From Candidatus Limnocylindrales bacterium (GTDB taxonomy: Bacteria > Desulfobacterota > Binatia > UBA1149 > CAITLU01): a stretch of DNA of 64,000 nucleotides. The notes under the pieces were generated by a model. It saw nothing but the letters and a program-made list of their open reading frames with translations. It was not told the DNA's origin and made no database searches. The position numbers and the translations under genes are program-made. The stretch spans positions 124,001 to 188,000 of the forward strand of contig DASPNR010000011.1 of the NCBI GenBank assembly GCA_035626395.1, in the 5' to 3' direction. Shown here piece by piece: positions 25,199 to 37,303 of this stretch. The stretch's first letter is position 1; every line of letters starts with the position of its first letter.

Positions 25199-27238
25199 TC
25201 AGGCGCCGGTCTCGGTCTTTCCGACGCTGGCCACCGCGCGCACTTCGTCGTCGGGCGTGCGCATCCGCAGCACGACGGCGGCGACGGCCGCAGCGGCAAG
25301 GAGCAGCCCCTGCGCGAGCAGGCCCTCGAGCGTCGGATGCACGCCGAGCGATTCGATGCGCACGAACGGCACCGGCGTCAGGCCGATATAGCCCGCTTCC
25401 TGCAGCGCGGCGATGCCCTTGCCCGCCAGCATCACCGAAAGCGCGTAGAGCAGCACCGAGCTGACCGTGAAGAACCGGCCCATCGGCAGCTTCAGGCCAA
25501 ACCGCAGGCCGCCGACGCACAGCACGAGCAGAGCGGCCATTCCTGCGCCGGTGCCGGCGAAGATGGCGCTGCCCGCGCCCTCTCCGGCCTGGCTCCACAA
25601 CGCCTGGTAGAAGAGGATCGTCTCGAACACCTCGCGATAGACGGCGACGAAGGAGATGAACGCCAGCGTCCACAGGTTGCCGCGCGAGAGCGCGGTGTGG
25701 ATGCGCTGTCGCAGGTAGGCCTGCCAGCGATCCGCCGCCGACTTCGCGATCAGCCAATAGCTCACATAGAACAGGATGGCCGAAGCCGTCAGCGCCGCCA
25801 CGCCTTCGATGATCTCGCGCTCGGCGCCGCTGAGCTCGATGAGCGAGCGCGCCGCCAGCCAGGTCGCCACGCCGGCCGCCAGCGCTGCGATCCATCCGGC
25901 GTGCACGTAGCGCAGGGCCTCGCGCCGCCCCGCACGAATCAGCAGCGAGCACAGCGCCAGCACCAGCAGAACGGCCTCGAAGCCTTCGCGCGCCACGATC
26001 GCGAACGCGCCGGCAAAGGCCGCGCCGGCGCCGAGATCGGTGCTGAGCGCCTCTTCGGTCTCGGCCAGCGCCTGCGTGATGGCGTCGTAGGCGGCCTGCC
26101 GGTCCTGCGGCGTGCCCTTGGTCAGCGCCTGCGAATAATCGAGGAAGTTCTGCTCCACGCGCAGGCGCAGCGTCTCGTCGACGGCTGTCAGCGCCGGCTC
26201 CACCGGCTCGAAGCCGTCCAGATACGCCGACACCGCCAGCTCCTGCGCCAGCGCGGCGTTGCCGTTGCCGAGCGCCTCCCACGACTCGTTCATGCGCCGG
26301 CGCGCCAGCTCCAGGCTGTGCGAGCGCGCGCGCAGGGCCTCGGGGTGAGTCCGCGCATAGGCGACGATGGCCGTGCCGTCCTCGGTGCCGCCCGACAGGT
26401 CGTTGGCCGAGCGCTCGATGAGCGCACCGAGCCCGCGCACCCGCTCGACGAGCAGCGATGGATCCTTGGTGACCAGGGCCATGCCGCGCTCGACTTCCTC
26501 GGGCGTGAACGCCAGCGATGCCACGTACAGCGTCAGGTCGTAGCGCTGCGCGTCGTCGTAGGCTTCGGCGTGCGAGGCCATGGCGGTGTCGGGGATTCCG
26601 TAGGTGATCGTGCTGAAGATCGTCGCCGGGCGCAGCGTGAGCATGCGCTCGCGGTCGGTGAGATCGGCCGGCTTCGGCTCCAGGTGGGAGGCGAAGAGAC
26701 CGTCGCCGCGGCCGCTGGCGCCGTGACACGGCGTGCATGCCTGGGCGAAGAGGCGCGCACCGTTCTCGAGCGAAGGCAGCCGCGGCGGAAGCGCCGAGAC
26801 GGCAAAGCGCTGTCGTACCGACGCACTCAGCGCCGATGCCAGCTCGGCCACGCGCTCGGGCGGCGCCTTGTCGTCGATGGCCTTGCTCAGTTCCTCGGCC
26901 GCCTGCTGCAGCGGATCGGCGGCCGGGATGCCGAGCTCACGCAGACGCGGAGCGAGCTGGCCGCCGAACGTCTGCATCTCGCCGTACTCGAGATCGCTGA
27001 TGATCCTGCCGTCCTGGATGGCGCCCGAATAGTCGATGCCGATGTAGTCGATCATCAGCACGGTGCGCCGCGCGGTGTCGGCCTGCTCGGCGGCGGCGGC
27101 GGCGGCGACCGCCGCTGCCTCGGCGTTGCCGGCGCGGTTCGCTGATGCTGCCGGAATGGCCGCGAGCGCGGCGCCGCAGGTTGCCAGCGAGGCGAGCACG
27201 GCCAGCGAACATCCGACGAAATTGAATCTGAAATTCAT
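25199..27238 (-). CDS. Cytochrome c/FTR1 family iron permease
   Basis: Membrane protein of 679 residues with signal peptide at 1-26. A long extracytoplasmic helical region includes a cytochrome c domain with heme motif CTPCH (Cys168, Cys171, His172) and an axial-Met candidate in DTAMAS. The C-terminal half (about 400-660) is an FTR1 permease with seven or so TM helices and both REXXE iron-binding motifs (REGFE and REVFE). Fungal and bacterial FTR1 proteins carry ferric iron after oxidation by a partner, and the fused cytochrome c probably serves that electron step. ATG 27238 is the only good start; no Shine-Dalgarno precedes it. A TTGACA promoter lies just upstream. Confidence 0.9.
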   Translation of the reverse strand: MNFRFNFVGCSLAVLASLATCGAALAAIPAASANRAGNAEAAAVAAAAAAEQADTARRTVLMIDYIGIDYSGAIQDGRIISDLEYGEMQTFGGQLAPRLRELGIPAADPLQQAAEELSKAIDDKAPPERVAELASALSASVRQRFAVSALPPRLPSLENGARLFAQACTPCHGASGRGDGLFASHLEPKPADLTDRERMLTLRPATIFSTITYGIPDTAMASHAEAYDDAQRYDLTLYVASLAFTPEEVERGMALVTKDPSLLVERVRGLGALIERSANDLSGGTEDGTAIVAYARTHPEALRARSHSLELARRRMNESWEALGNGNAALAQELAVSAYLDGFEPVEPALTAVDETLRLRVEQNFLDYSQALTKGTPQDRQAAYDAITQALAETEEALSTDLGAGAAFAGAFAIVAREGFEAVLLVLALCSLLIRAGRREALRYVHAGWIAALAAGVATWLAARSLIELSGAEREIIEGVAALTASAILFYVSYWLIAKSAADRWQAYLRQRIHTALSRGNLWTLAFISFVAVYREVFETILFYQALWSQAGEGAGSAIFAGTGAGMAALLVLCVGGLRFGLKLPMGRFFTVSSVLLYALSVMLAGKGIAALQEAGYIGLTPVPFVRIESLGVHPTLEGLLAQGLLLAAAAVAAVVLRMRTPDDEVRAVASVGKTETGA
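27223..27237. promoter_or_regulatory. Inverted repeat overlapping the FTR1 start codon
   Basis: On the coding strand TGAAT, a 5-base spacer and ATTCA begin at the second base of the ATG. This AT-rich patch in a GC-rich genome could be a metal-regulator operator or a hairpin masking the start. It does not match the Fur consensus closely. Confidence 0.25.
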
Positions 27239-27248
27239 CTAGCTCGGA

Positions 27249-27275
27249 ACTATGCCCTCGCAGTGGGAGTGTCAA
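27249..27275 (-). promoter_or_regulatory. Putative promoter of the FTR1 iron permease
   Basis: On the minus strand a perfect TTGACA -35 box (27275-27270) is followed after 15 bases by CATAGT (27254-27249); a 17-base spacing to TAGTTC is the alternative. Transcription would start only a few bases before the ATG at 27238, implying a leaderless or near-leaderless mRNA. That fits the missing ribosome-binding site. Confidence 0.4.
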
Positions 27276-27337
27276 CGAAACCAGGGGGCTAACCGGCCGC
27301 CCTCGCCTCGCCGCCGATCCTCGGCTAGCACGCCCTC

Positions 27338-28123
27338 ATGCGTTACCGCTGCATGCGCGTCTCGATCGAAGACAACGTCGCCACCGTCACGCTCGACCGG
27401 CCCGACGCGGCCAATGCCATCAACCTCGATCTGGCCCGCGAGCTCGCCGAGGTCGCCATTGCCTGCGACCACGATGCCAGCGTGCGCGCGGTTCTGCTGA
27501 CCGGCGCAGGTCCCATGTTCTGCGCAGGCGGCGACGTGAAGGCGTTCGCCAGCGCGGCCGACATGCCCGCGCTGCTCAAGGAGATGACCACGTATCTGCA
27601 CGCGGGCATTTCGCGGCTGGCACGGATGAACGCGCCGGTGGTCGTCGCGGTCAACGGCACGGCAGCCGGAGGTGGCATGAGCCTGGCGTGCGCGGGCGAC
27701 TTCGTGCTGGCGGCGGACAGCGCAAAGTTCACGATGGCCTACACGCGCATCGGTCTGGCGCCCGACGGCAGCTCCTCCTATTTCCTTCCGCGCCGCGTCG
27801 GCATCGCGCGCGCTCGCGAGCTGATGATCCTGAGCCCGGTGCTCACCGCGGCGCAGGCGCTGGAGTGGGGCCTGATCGATCGCGTCGTGCCCGCCGCCGA
27901 GCTGCAGAACGAGGCACGCAAGCTCGCGCTCGATCTCGCCCAGGGCCCGACGCGCGCCTACGGCGAGGTGAAGCGCCTGCTGCTCGCGACTTTCGACAAC
28001 GGGCTGGAGACGCAGATGGAGCTCGAATCGCGAGCGATCGCGGCCATGGGAGGCACGGCCGACGGCGCCGAAGGCGTGCGCGCGTTCGTCGAGAAGCGGC
28101 CACCTCGCTTCAGCGGAAGCTGA
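27338..28123 (+). CDS. Enoyl-CoA hydratase/isomerase family protein
   Basis: Crotonase-fold protein of 261 residues acting on acyl-CoA thioesters. The oxyanion-hole segments are AGPMFCAGGDVKAF (about 57-70) and NGTAAGGGMSLACAGD (about 106-121). The GLAPDGSSSYFLPRRVG segment (about 137-153) has Asp where hydratases have the second catalytic Glu, and the first catalytic Glu is replaced in AAGGGMSL. This pattern is typical of PaaG-like or delta3-delta2-enoyl-CoA isomerases, so isomerase activity is more likely than hydration. ATG 27338 is used; ATG 27353 would trim 5 residues. It converges on the alcohol dehydrogenase with a 3-base gap. Confidence 0.88.
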   Translation: MRYRCMRVSIEDNVATVTLDRPDAANAINLDLARELAEVAIACDHDASVRAVLLTGAGPMFCAGGDVKAFASAADMPALLKEMTTYLHAGISRLARMNAPVVVAVNGTAAGGGMSLACAGDFVLAADSAKFTMAYTRIGLAPDGSSSYFLPRRVGIARARELMILSPVLTAAQALEWGLIDRVVPAAELQNEARKLALDLAQGPTRAYGEVKRLLLATFDNGLETQMELESRAIAAMGGTADGAEGVRAFVEKRPPRFSGS

Positions 28124-28126
28124 AGC

Positions 28127-29221
28127 TCAGAAGCGCAGGCAGGAATGGATCGACGCGGGGCCGTCGGTGCGGCCGGCCAGCGTCAGGATCGCCTCTTCGG
28201 TTTTCTCCAGCGGGAAGTCGTGCGTGTGCATCCTGGCCAGCGGCACGCGGCCGGATTCGATGAGCCGGATCGCGCTGCGATACGCGTCGCTGGTCACGCC
28301 GAGCACGCCGCGGATGCTGATCTCCTTGACCACGATCAGATCGCTGACGAAGTCGGGCACGCTCCTGAAGCCCTTCACGCCGGCCAGCACGACGCGGCCG
28401 CCGGGCGCGACGTAATGCAGCGACTCCGCCACCGGCTCGCACGCATTGGCCGAGACTTCGACGACGACGTCCGCTCCACGCCCGTCGGTCAGCTCCTTGA
28501 CGCGCACGCGAACGTCTTCGGTTTCCACGTCGATGGTCGCGTCGGCGCCGAACTCGCGCGCAAGAGCGAGCTTGGGAGCGTCGCGCGTCAGCCCGGTGAC
28601 GATGATCCTGTCGGCACCGGCGGCGCGGCAGGCGATGACGCTGGCCAGGCCGCGCTGCCCCGGCCCCAGGATCAGCACGGTGTCGCCGGGGCCGACGCCG
28701 CCTGCCTCGACCGCCCAGCGAAAGCCCGCGCCCAGCGGATTGAACATCACCGCCGTCTCCACGGGCACGCTTGTATCGATCTTGTGGAGGATCGAGTTGG
28801 GATCCAGGTACATGTAGTCGGCGTAGCCGCCCCACAGGCCCGGCGCATGCGAAAGCGGGACATACGCGTATCCGAACATCGTCCCGCGTCCGCGGCAGAG
28901 CTGGTAGTTGCCGCTGCGGCAGTCGCGGCAGTGCGCGCACGGTATCAGCGTCTCCACCGCCACCCGGTCGCCCACGTCCACTCCCCAGCGCCGCGCGGCG
29001 CGGTCGCCGATGCGCTCGATGACGCCGAGCGGCTCGTGCCCGGGAATGAGCGGGAAGCGCACCGGCAGCAGCCCGTCGTACTGCTCGACGTCGCTGCCGC
29101 AGATGCCGCATGCCTCCAGGCGAAGGATGGCCGAGTCGGCGTCGATGTCGGGCACGGGCAGGTCGCGCATCTCGAGCTGTCGCGGTCCGGTCTGAACGAT
29201 GGCGCGTGTCTTGTGGATCAT
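28127..29221 (-). CDS. Zinc-dependent medium-chain alcohol dehydrogenase
   Basis: MDR-superfamily NAD(P)-dependent dehydrogenase of 364 residues. The catalytic zinc site has CGICGSDVEQYDG and GHEPLGVIERIG. The four structural-zinc cysteines are in PCAHCRDCRSGNYQLC. The Rossmann motif is GPGQRGLASVIACRAAGA. It resembles the threonine/sorbitol dehydrogenase branch; the substrate is unknown. ATG 29221 (MIHKTRAIVQTG) is preferred to a TTG 15 bases upstream. It is divergent from the VOC protein, and the two could share control over a small catabolic step. Confidence 0.9.
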   Translation of the reverse strand: MIHKTRAIVQTGPRQLEMRDLPVPDIDADSAILRLEACGICGSDVEQYDGLLPVRFPLIPGHEPLGVIERIGDRAARRWGVDVGDRVAVETLIPCAHCRDCRSGNYQLCRGRGTMFGYAYVPLSHAPGLWGGYADYMYLDPNSILHKIDTSVPVETAVMFNPLGAGFRWAVEAGGVGPGDTVLILGPGQRGLASVIACRAAGADRIIVTGLTRDAPKLALAREFGADATIDVETEDVRVRVKELTDGRGADVVVEVSANACEPVAESLHYVAPGGRVVLAGVKGFRSVPDFVSDLIVVKEISIRGVLGVTSDAYRSAIRLIESGRVPLARMHTHDFPLEKTEEAILTLAGRTDGPASIHSCLRF

Positions 29222-29260
29222 GGATAACCCCGGCAATGGGAAGGCCGCGTGCGGCTATCG

Positions 29261-29279
29261 CGCCGAGCGCGTCTCGGCG
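29261..29279. promoter_or_regulatory. Perfect inverted repeat in a divergent promoter region
   Basis: CGCCGAG (29261-29267) and CTCGGCG (29273-29279) flank 5 bases, within the 115-base gap between the divergent dehydrogenase and VOC genes. Could be an operator or a leader hairpin. Confidence 0.35.
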
Positions 29280-29336
29280 AGGCCCATGCGATGCCGAGTC
29301 TAGGCCGCGTGTCGTGAACTCGAAAGGAGCAGTGCC

Positions 29337-30083
29337 ATGAGCCTTCGCCTACGCCAGGTAGCCCTGGTTGCCAGGGATCTCGAGCCGACGCTCGAGACGC
29401 TGCAGGCCGTGCTGGGGATCGAGGTTTCCTTCCGCGATCCCGGCGTTGCCGTATTTTCGCTGGTCAACGGCGTGATGCCGATCGGCGATACGTTCCTGGA
29501 GGTCGTCTCGCCCACGCACGAATCGGCCTCGGCGGCGCGCTACCTGCAGCGGCGCGGCGGCGATGGCGGCTACATGGTCATCTTCCAGTGCGAGGACGTC
29601 GCCGCCGAGCGCGAGCGTCTCGGTGCCCTCGGCGTTCGCGTCGTCTGGGAGGCCGCGCTCGAAGACGCGCAGACCGTGCACCTGGACCCGCGCGCGGTAG
29701 GCGGCGCGATCGTCTCGATCGATGCGATGCAGCCGTACGATTCGTGGCGCTGGGCGGGCCCGGGCTGGCAAGACAGCGTCCGCACCGAGCGCGTGCGCGC
29801 GATTCGGGGCGTGACCATCCAGGCTCTCGAGCCGCAGGCGGTGGCCGAACGCTGGAGCGAGGTGCTCGGGTACGAGCTCGACTTCGCGCGCCGGCGCATG
29901 ACGCTGTCCGACGGCAGCTTCGTCGAGTTCGTTCGCGCCGAAGACGGGCGCGGCGACGGCGTGTCGGCGGTGCACGTGGCCGTCAACGACCGGCAGGCGA
30001 TCGTGGAGGAAGCGGCGCGCCGCAACCTCCCGGCCGGCGCCGATGCCGTCGAGATCTGCGGAACGCGCTTCGTGCTCGCCTGA
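29337..30083 (+). CDS. VOC family glyoxalase-like protein
   Basis: Protein of 248 residues with an N-terminal VOC/glyoxalase fold (LRQVALVARDLEPTLETLQAVLGI, then FLEVVSP with the usual metal-site Glu, and MVIFQCEDVAAERERL). A second, weaker VOC-like half begins near residue 152 (AIRGVTIQALEPQAVAERW ... FVEFVRAEDGRGDGV). Family members isomerise or cleave vicinal-oxygen substrates, and the reaction here is not known. ATG 29337 has AAAGGAG upstream. It converges on acnA with a 3-base gap. Confidence 0.85.
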   Translation: MSLRLRQVALVARDLEPTLETLQAVLGIEVSFRDPGVAVFSLVNGVMPIGDTFLEVVSPTHESASAARYLQRRGGDGGYMVIFQCEDVAAERERLGALGVRVVWEAALEDAQTVHLDPRAVGGAIVSIDAMQPYDSWRWAGPGWQDSVRTERVRAIRGVTIQALEPQAVAERWSEVLGYELDFARRRMTLSDGSFVEFVRAEDGRGDGVSAVHVAVNDRQAIVEEAARRNLPAGADAVEICGTRFVLA

Positions 30084-30086
30084 GCG

Positions 30087-33003
<2,917 letters not shown>

Positions 33004-33023
<20 letters not shown>

Positions 33024-33504
33024 TGGAGGCTCCTTTCGTGCTGGTCCATATTCCAGCCGCCAGATACATCGCGGCAATGACGACGTGAATCAAATGATCG
33101 TGCAGCCCGAGCTCGAGATTGCCGGGCAGCACGCGCAGCAGGAGCGAGTCGCCGCCGTGATGGATGTCGGCGAAGGAATGCTCGCCGGCGCCGCCGAGCG
33201 CAAAACCGGCAAGGGCGAGGCCGCCATAGACGACCGCGAACACGAAACAGAACAGCCTGGCGCCCGAGATCGTTCCGTACAGGCCGAAATAGAGCGAGGT
33301 GGCGCCCGAGACCAGGTGGATGAGGTTGTGCGTCATGCTGAGGTGTGCGCCCAGGAACCCGGGCTGCACGAACCCCAGCACCGTGATGAGCAGGAACACG
33401 ACGCCGCCAATGATGGCGATCATGTGCGCGAGCGTGCGGGTGTTGACGCCGGCGTCTGCGGAAACGGGATCGATGGTCTGGATGGGTTGAGTTTCGTGTC
33501 GCAT
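33004..33504 (-). CDS. DUF4383 membrane protein
   Basis: Protein of 166 residues with a short polar N-terminus (about 1-22) and four predicted TM helices (about 26-46, 60-80, 84-103, 130-150). It carries DUF4383 features: HxxVGxxFL-like helix 1, [19 protein letters not shown] and [16 protein letters not shown] with conserved histidines. Function unknown. ATG 33504 is the only in-frame start that opens the domain cleanly. It lies between the SDR (32 bases upstream) and acnA (overlapping by 20), so it is likely cotranscribed with both. Confidence 0.82.
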
Positions 33505-33536
33505 GTCATGTACCTGCCTTTGCCGCGAGCCTTGGC

Positions 33537-34538
<1,002 letters not shown>

Positions 34539-34640
34539 CGTCATCTCCTCCTGAGGCATGCGGACGGGACGAGAAGCGCCCTCGCCCGTCGATGCGGTCA
34601 GAGGTTCGACGGCATCATGCTGAAAATATTGTCGACAGCG

Positions 34641-35510
34641 TCACCGTTCGGGCACCGGCCGCGTAGGAGGGACGAACGTGAGTCCCTCTTCCTCGACCTC
34701 CAGGATGTCCTCGGAGATGTCGCTTTCGAAGTCTTCCTTGTCGATGGTGCCGTCCGGGATCTGGTGCGGCCGGCGTCGGCGCGACGTCGTCGGGCCCGGC
34801 TCGCCGGCGAACTCGGTAATGAGGAGCCGATCGATCACCTCGTAGCCCACCTCGTCTTCGACGATGCGTCTGGCGATCTGCGGCATCGATTCGTTGGGCA
34901 CCTCGCCCGCCAGGATGACGACCCCGTCGCGGCAGAGGATGCGCACGTCGTCGAGCTCGTCACCGACCTCGTTGCGGAATGCCTCGCGAATCGTCTGCGC
35001 GACCTCGACATCGTCGAGCGCCGCCAGCTCCGGCGGCAGCGGAGCGCCCGCGACGTGATCGTCGGTTTCGGCGGCGACTTCGGGAACGTCCTGCGGATGA
35101 TCCTGCGAGCGGTCCTGCGGGTGCCCCTGCGGCGGCTGCTGGCTTCGAACCTCGTTGGCTGCCGCGCAGTCGGCGCAATACGGCGTCGACGGCTGCGCGC
35201 GAAGTCGCTCGACGGCGATCGGCTGTCGGCAGTCCAGACACATCCCGTAGGTGCCGCGGCTCATGCGCTCGAGCGCACCGTCGACCTGACGCAGCTGCGA
35301 GTACTGCTGCTCGCTCAGGCGCGTGCGGACGTCGGCCGCATGTTCCTCCTGCGCCAGCTCCTCCCATTCGATCTCGCGCTCGGCCTCGATCGAATTCAGC
35401 TCCAGCTCGCCGCTGCCGTGCTCGACGAACAGGTCGTGCCGCGCCTGCAGAAGCTCTTCCTCCAGCTCTTCGAGGGTGATGCGGTCGAGCTCGGGATGCT
35501 CAGAAGTCAT
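34641..35510 (-). CDS. DksA/TraR-type zinc finger fused to BON domain
   Basis: Protein of 289 residues. Residues about 5-85 form the acidic coiled-coil and helical region of DksA/TraR proteins. A C4 zinc finger (CLDC ... CADC, C-x2-C-x17-C-x2-C) lies at about 85-115. A Gln/Pro/Asp-rich linker (about 118-150) leads to a BON domain (about 158-230, VRILCRDGVVILAGEV), followed by an acidic tail. DksA-like proteins act at the RNA polymerase secondary channel; BON domains usually bind membranes or lipids in envelope-stress proteins. The combination is unusual. ATG 35510 has TAGGAG upstream and starts 5 bases after the CBS gene stop, so the two form an operon. Confidence 0.82.
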   Translation of the reverse strand: MTSEHPELDRITLEELEEELLQARHDLFVEHGSGELELNSIEAEREIEWEELAQEEHAADVRTRLSEQQYSQLRQVDGALERMSRGTYGMCLDCRQPIAVERLRAQPSTPYCADCAAANEVRSQQPPQGHPQDRSQDHPQDVPEVAAETDDHVAGAPLPPELAALDDVEVAQTIREAFRNEVGDELDDVRILCRDGVVILAGEVPNESMPQIARRIVEDEVGYEVIDRLLITEFAGEPGPTTSRRRRPHQIPDGTIDKEDFESDISEDILEVEEEGLTFVPPTRPVPER

Positions 35511-35515
35511 GGCTC

Positions 35516-36049
35516 CTACTCCACCGGCCTTTGCTGCGCCGTGCGCGCCTGGGCCGTGCTTGCCGCTATCGTTGCGGCGGCAAGGCCGCCGTGATGCGGG
35601 CGCGAGACGGCCGCGATGGCCTCGACGACTTCCTCGGGCCGCAGCTCGCCCGCTTGATGTCCACCGCCGAGCTGGCGCTCCGCGGCGCGCGTGATGTCGG
35701 CCAGCGAGATGATGCCCTGCAGGTGCCCGTTGTCGTCGACCACCGGCAGCCGCCGCACCTGACAGGCGCGGATGGCCCGCTCGGCCTCGCTGACGGTGTC
35801 GTCGGGGCCGCAGCACTGCACCTCGCGCGTCATGGTGTCGGAGATGATGAGGTCGCTGGGCTTGGAATCGCGCGACCAGCACGCGATGCAGATGTCGCGA
35901 TCGGTGATGGCGCCGACGACGCGGCCGCTGCGGTCCACCACGGGCACGATGCCGCAATCGCAGTCCCACATGATGCGCACCGCCGCGCTCAGCGGCTCCT
36001 CGGGCAGACAAGCTCGGACGTCGGTCGTCATGATGTCGCGAACTTTCAT
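35516..36049 (-). CDS. Tandem CBS domain protein
   Basis: Protein of 177 residues containing a CBS pair (about 1-58 and 62-125: VRDIMTTDVRACLPEEPLSA and ISDTMTREVQCCGPDDTVSE, with GIVPVVDRSGRVVGAITDRD and RRLPVVDDNGHLQGIISLAD). CBS pairs bind adenosine nucleotides and sense energy state or act as regulators. A short Ala-rich tail follows. ATG 36049 is chosen for the GGAGGTG upstream; an in-frame ATG at 36172 would add 41 residues of unclear origin. It heads the CBS-DksA/BON pair. Confidence 0.87.
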   Translation of the reverse strand: MKVRDIMTTDVRACLPEEPLSAAVRIMWDCDCGIVPVVDRSGRVVGAITDRDICIACWSRDSKPSDLIISDTMTREVQCCGPDDTVSEAERAIRACQVRRLPVVDDNGHLQGIISLADITRAAERQLGGGHQAGELRPEEVVEAIAAVSRPHHGGLAAATIAASTAQARTAQQRPVE

Positions 36050-36370
36050 CGTGGACGCACCTCCATTGTGGCTGTGGCGTTGGCCGTCGGTCAGCAATCG
36101 CCTGACCAGGAAGGCAGGGAAGACCGTGACGGTCGCGAGATTTCGCACAATGCCGATCAGATCGTCGTTCATGCAGCCTGTACCATGGAGGCTACAACGC
36201 CGAGACGCGTCAGCAACACGAACGACCGCTCTGGCGGGGCCTTTCTCCCGACCTTTTTGTTGCTGCATCCGAGCAATGGCGGAGGTGCGCACATGCCCGC
36301 CAGCCGTTGGGACGCACGCGCCCGCACCATCGGGTGAACCTGCCGCGACAGGATGAGGCGTTGCGCCGCT
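36050..36370. other. 321-base gap without a supported gene
   Basis: It lies upstream of the minus-strand CBS operon and downstream of an SDR gene. An 8-base inverted repeat, CAGCAACA (36211-36218) and TGTTGCTG (36258-36265), brackets a 39-base stretch that ends in five T's at 36254-36258. This is the probable promoter/leader of the CBS operon and 3' end of the SDR. Short open frames exist but none has codon or domain support. Confidence 0.5.
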
Positions 36371-37168
36371 TCAGGGCGCTCCGCTCATGTACTGCCGCGC
36401 GACCAGCCCCGCAACGTTGCGAACGAGCCAGCGCGGGTACAGGCGCCCCAGCTGCACGAGCAGCTCGTAGGTCCATCCGCTGACGCGAATCACTTCGCCC
36501 TTCATGCAGGCGTCGAAGGCTTCGCGCGCAACCGCCGCGGGATCGAGCAGCAGAAAAGATGGAACGAGGTTGGGGGTCCCGAGCGAATGCGCCGCGTTCC
36601 TGACGAGGTCGGTGTCGACGAAGCCCGGACAGTTGGCGGTCACGGTCACGCCGGAGCCGGCGAGCTCCTGCGAAAGGCCTTCGGTGAGCGAGAGGACGAA
36701 GGCCTTGGTCGCACCGTATGCGCTGAGCATCGGCGTGGGCTGGAATGCCGCTATCGAGGCGATGTTGAGGATGCGGCCGGCGCCGCGCGCGACCATGTCC
36801 GGAAGGAATGCCCGGATCAGCTCCGTCAGCGCGACCACGTTCAGCTGCACCATCATGGAGAGGTCCGCGCGGTCGGCCTCGACGAACGGCCGCGGCACGG
36901 CTATGCCGGCATTGTTGACGAGGACGTCGACCGGATGCTCGAGCGCCGCCGCCTGCTCGTGGACGAATGCGGCTGCCCCGGGTGATGCGAGGTCCGCGCA
37001 GAGGATGTCGACCCTGCGCCCGAACCGCGACCGCACCTCATCGGCAACCGACTCGAGCCGGGCTCGCGTTCGCGCGACCACGATGAGGTCGTATCCATTC
37101 TCGCCGAACACGAGCGCGAGCTCGCGTCCGATCCCGGCGGATGCTCCTGTGATCAATGCAGTGCTCAT
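36371..37168 (-). CDS. SDR family short-chain dehydrogenase
   Basis: Classical SDR of 265 residues with cofactor motif ITGASAGIGRELALVF, NNAGIAVPRPF, catalytic Ser in NIASIAAF, YxxxK in SAYGATKAFVLSLTEGL, and PGFVDTDLV. The C-terminal ~60 residues (SFLLLDPAAVAREAFDACMKGE ... RLYPRWLVRNVAGLVARQY) match the DltE/YqjQ-like group whose tail may contact membranes. Substrate unknown. ATG 37168 is chosen over GTG 37177. It is divergent from the M15 peptidase lipoprotein across a 135-base AT-richer gap. Confidence 0.9.
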   Translation of the reverse strand: MSTALITGASAGIGRELALVFGENGYDLIVVARTRARLESVADEVRSRFGRRVDILCADLASPGAAAFVHEQAAALEHPVDVLVNNAGIAVPRPFVEADRADLSMMVQLNVVALTELIRAFLPDMVARGAGRILNIASIAAFQPTPMLSAYGATKAFVLSLTEGLSQELAGSGVTVTANCPGFVDTDLVRNAAHSLGTPNLVPSFLLLDPAAVAREAFDACMKGEVIRVSGWTYELLVQLGRLYPRWLVRNVAGLVARQYMSGAP

Positions 37169-37303
37169 GTTCGACACCCAGACGCGGGCCTACGCCGTTC
37201 CGCGCAATCGACGAGGGACGAGCGACTGCCCCGCATGATGGTGGAGGTACGTGATTTTATACACAGTGGCGCGCGCAAAACGCTTGTTCCGATGCTATTA
37301 GAC

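Noticed and set aside
27090..27120. GCC/GCG run in the FTR1 gene
   Set aside because: It encodes a poly-Ala stretch after the signal peptide and is a simple codon repeat, not a separate element.
36210..36476. Short minus-strand open frame upstream of the CBS gene
   Set aside because: Arg/Ala-rich, no ribosome site or family; overlaps the SDR gene end.
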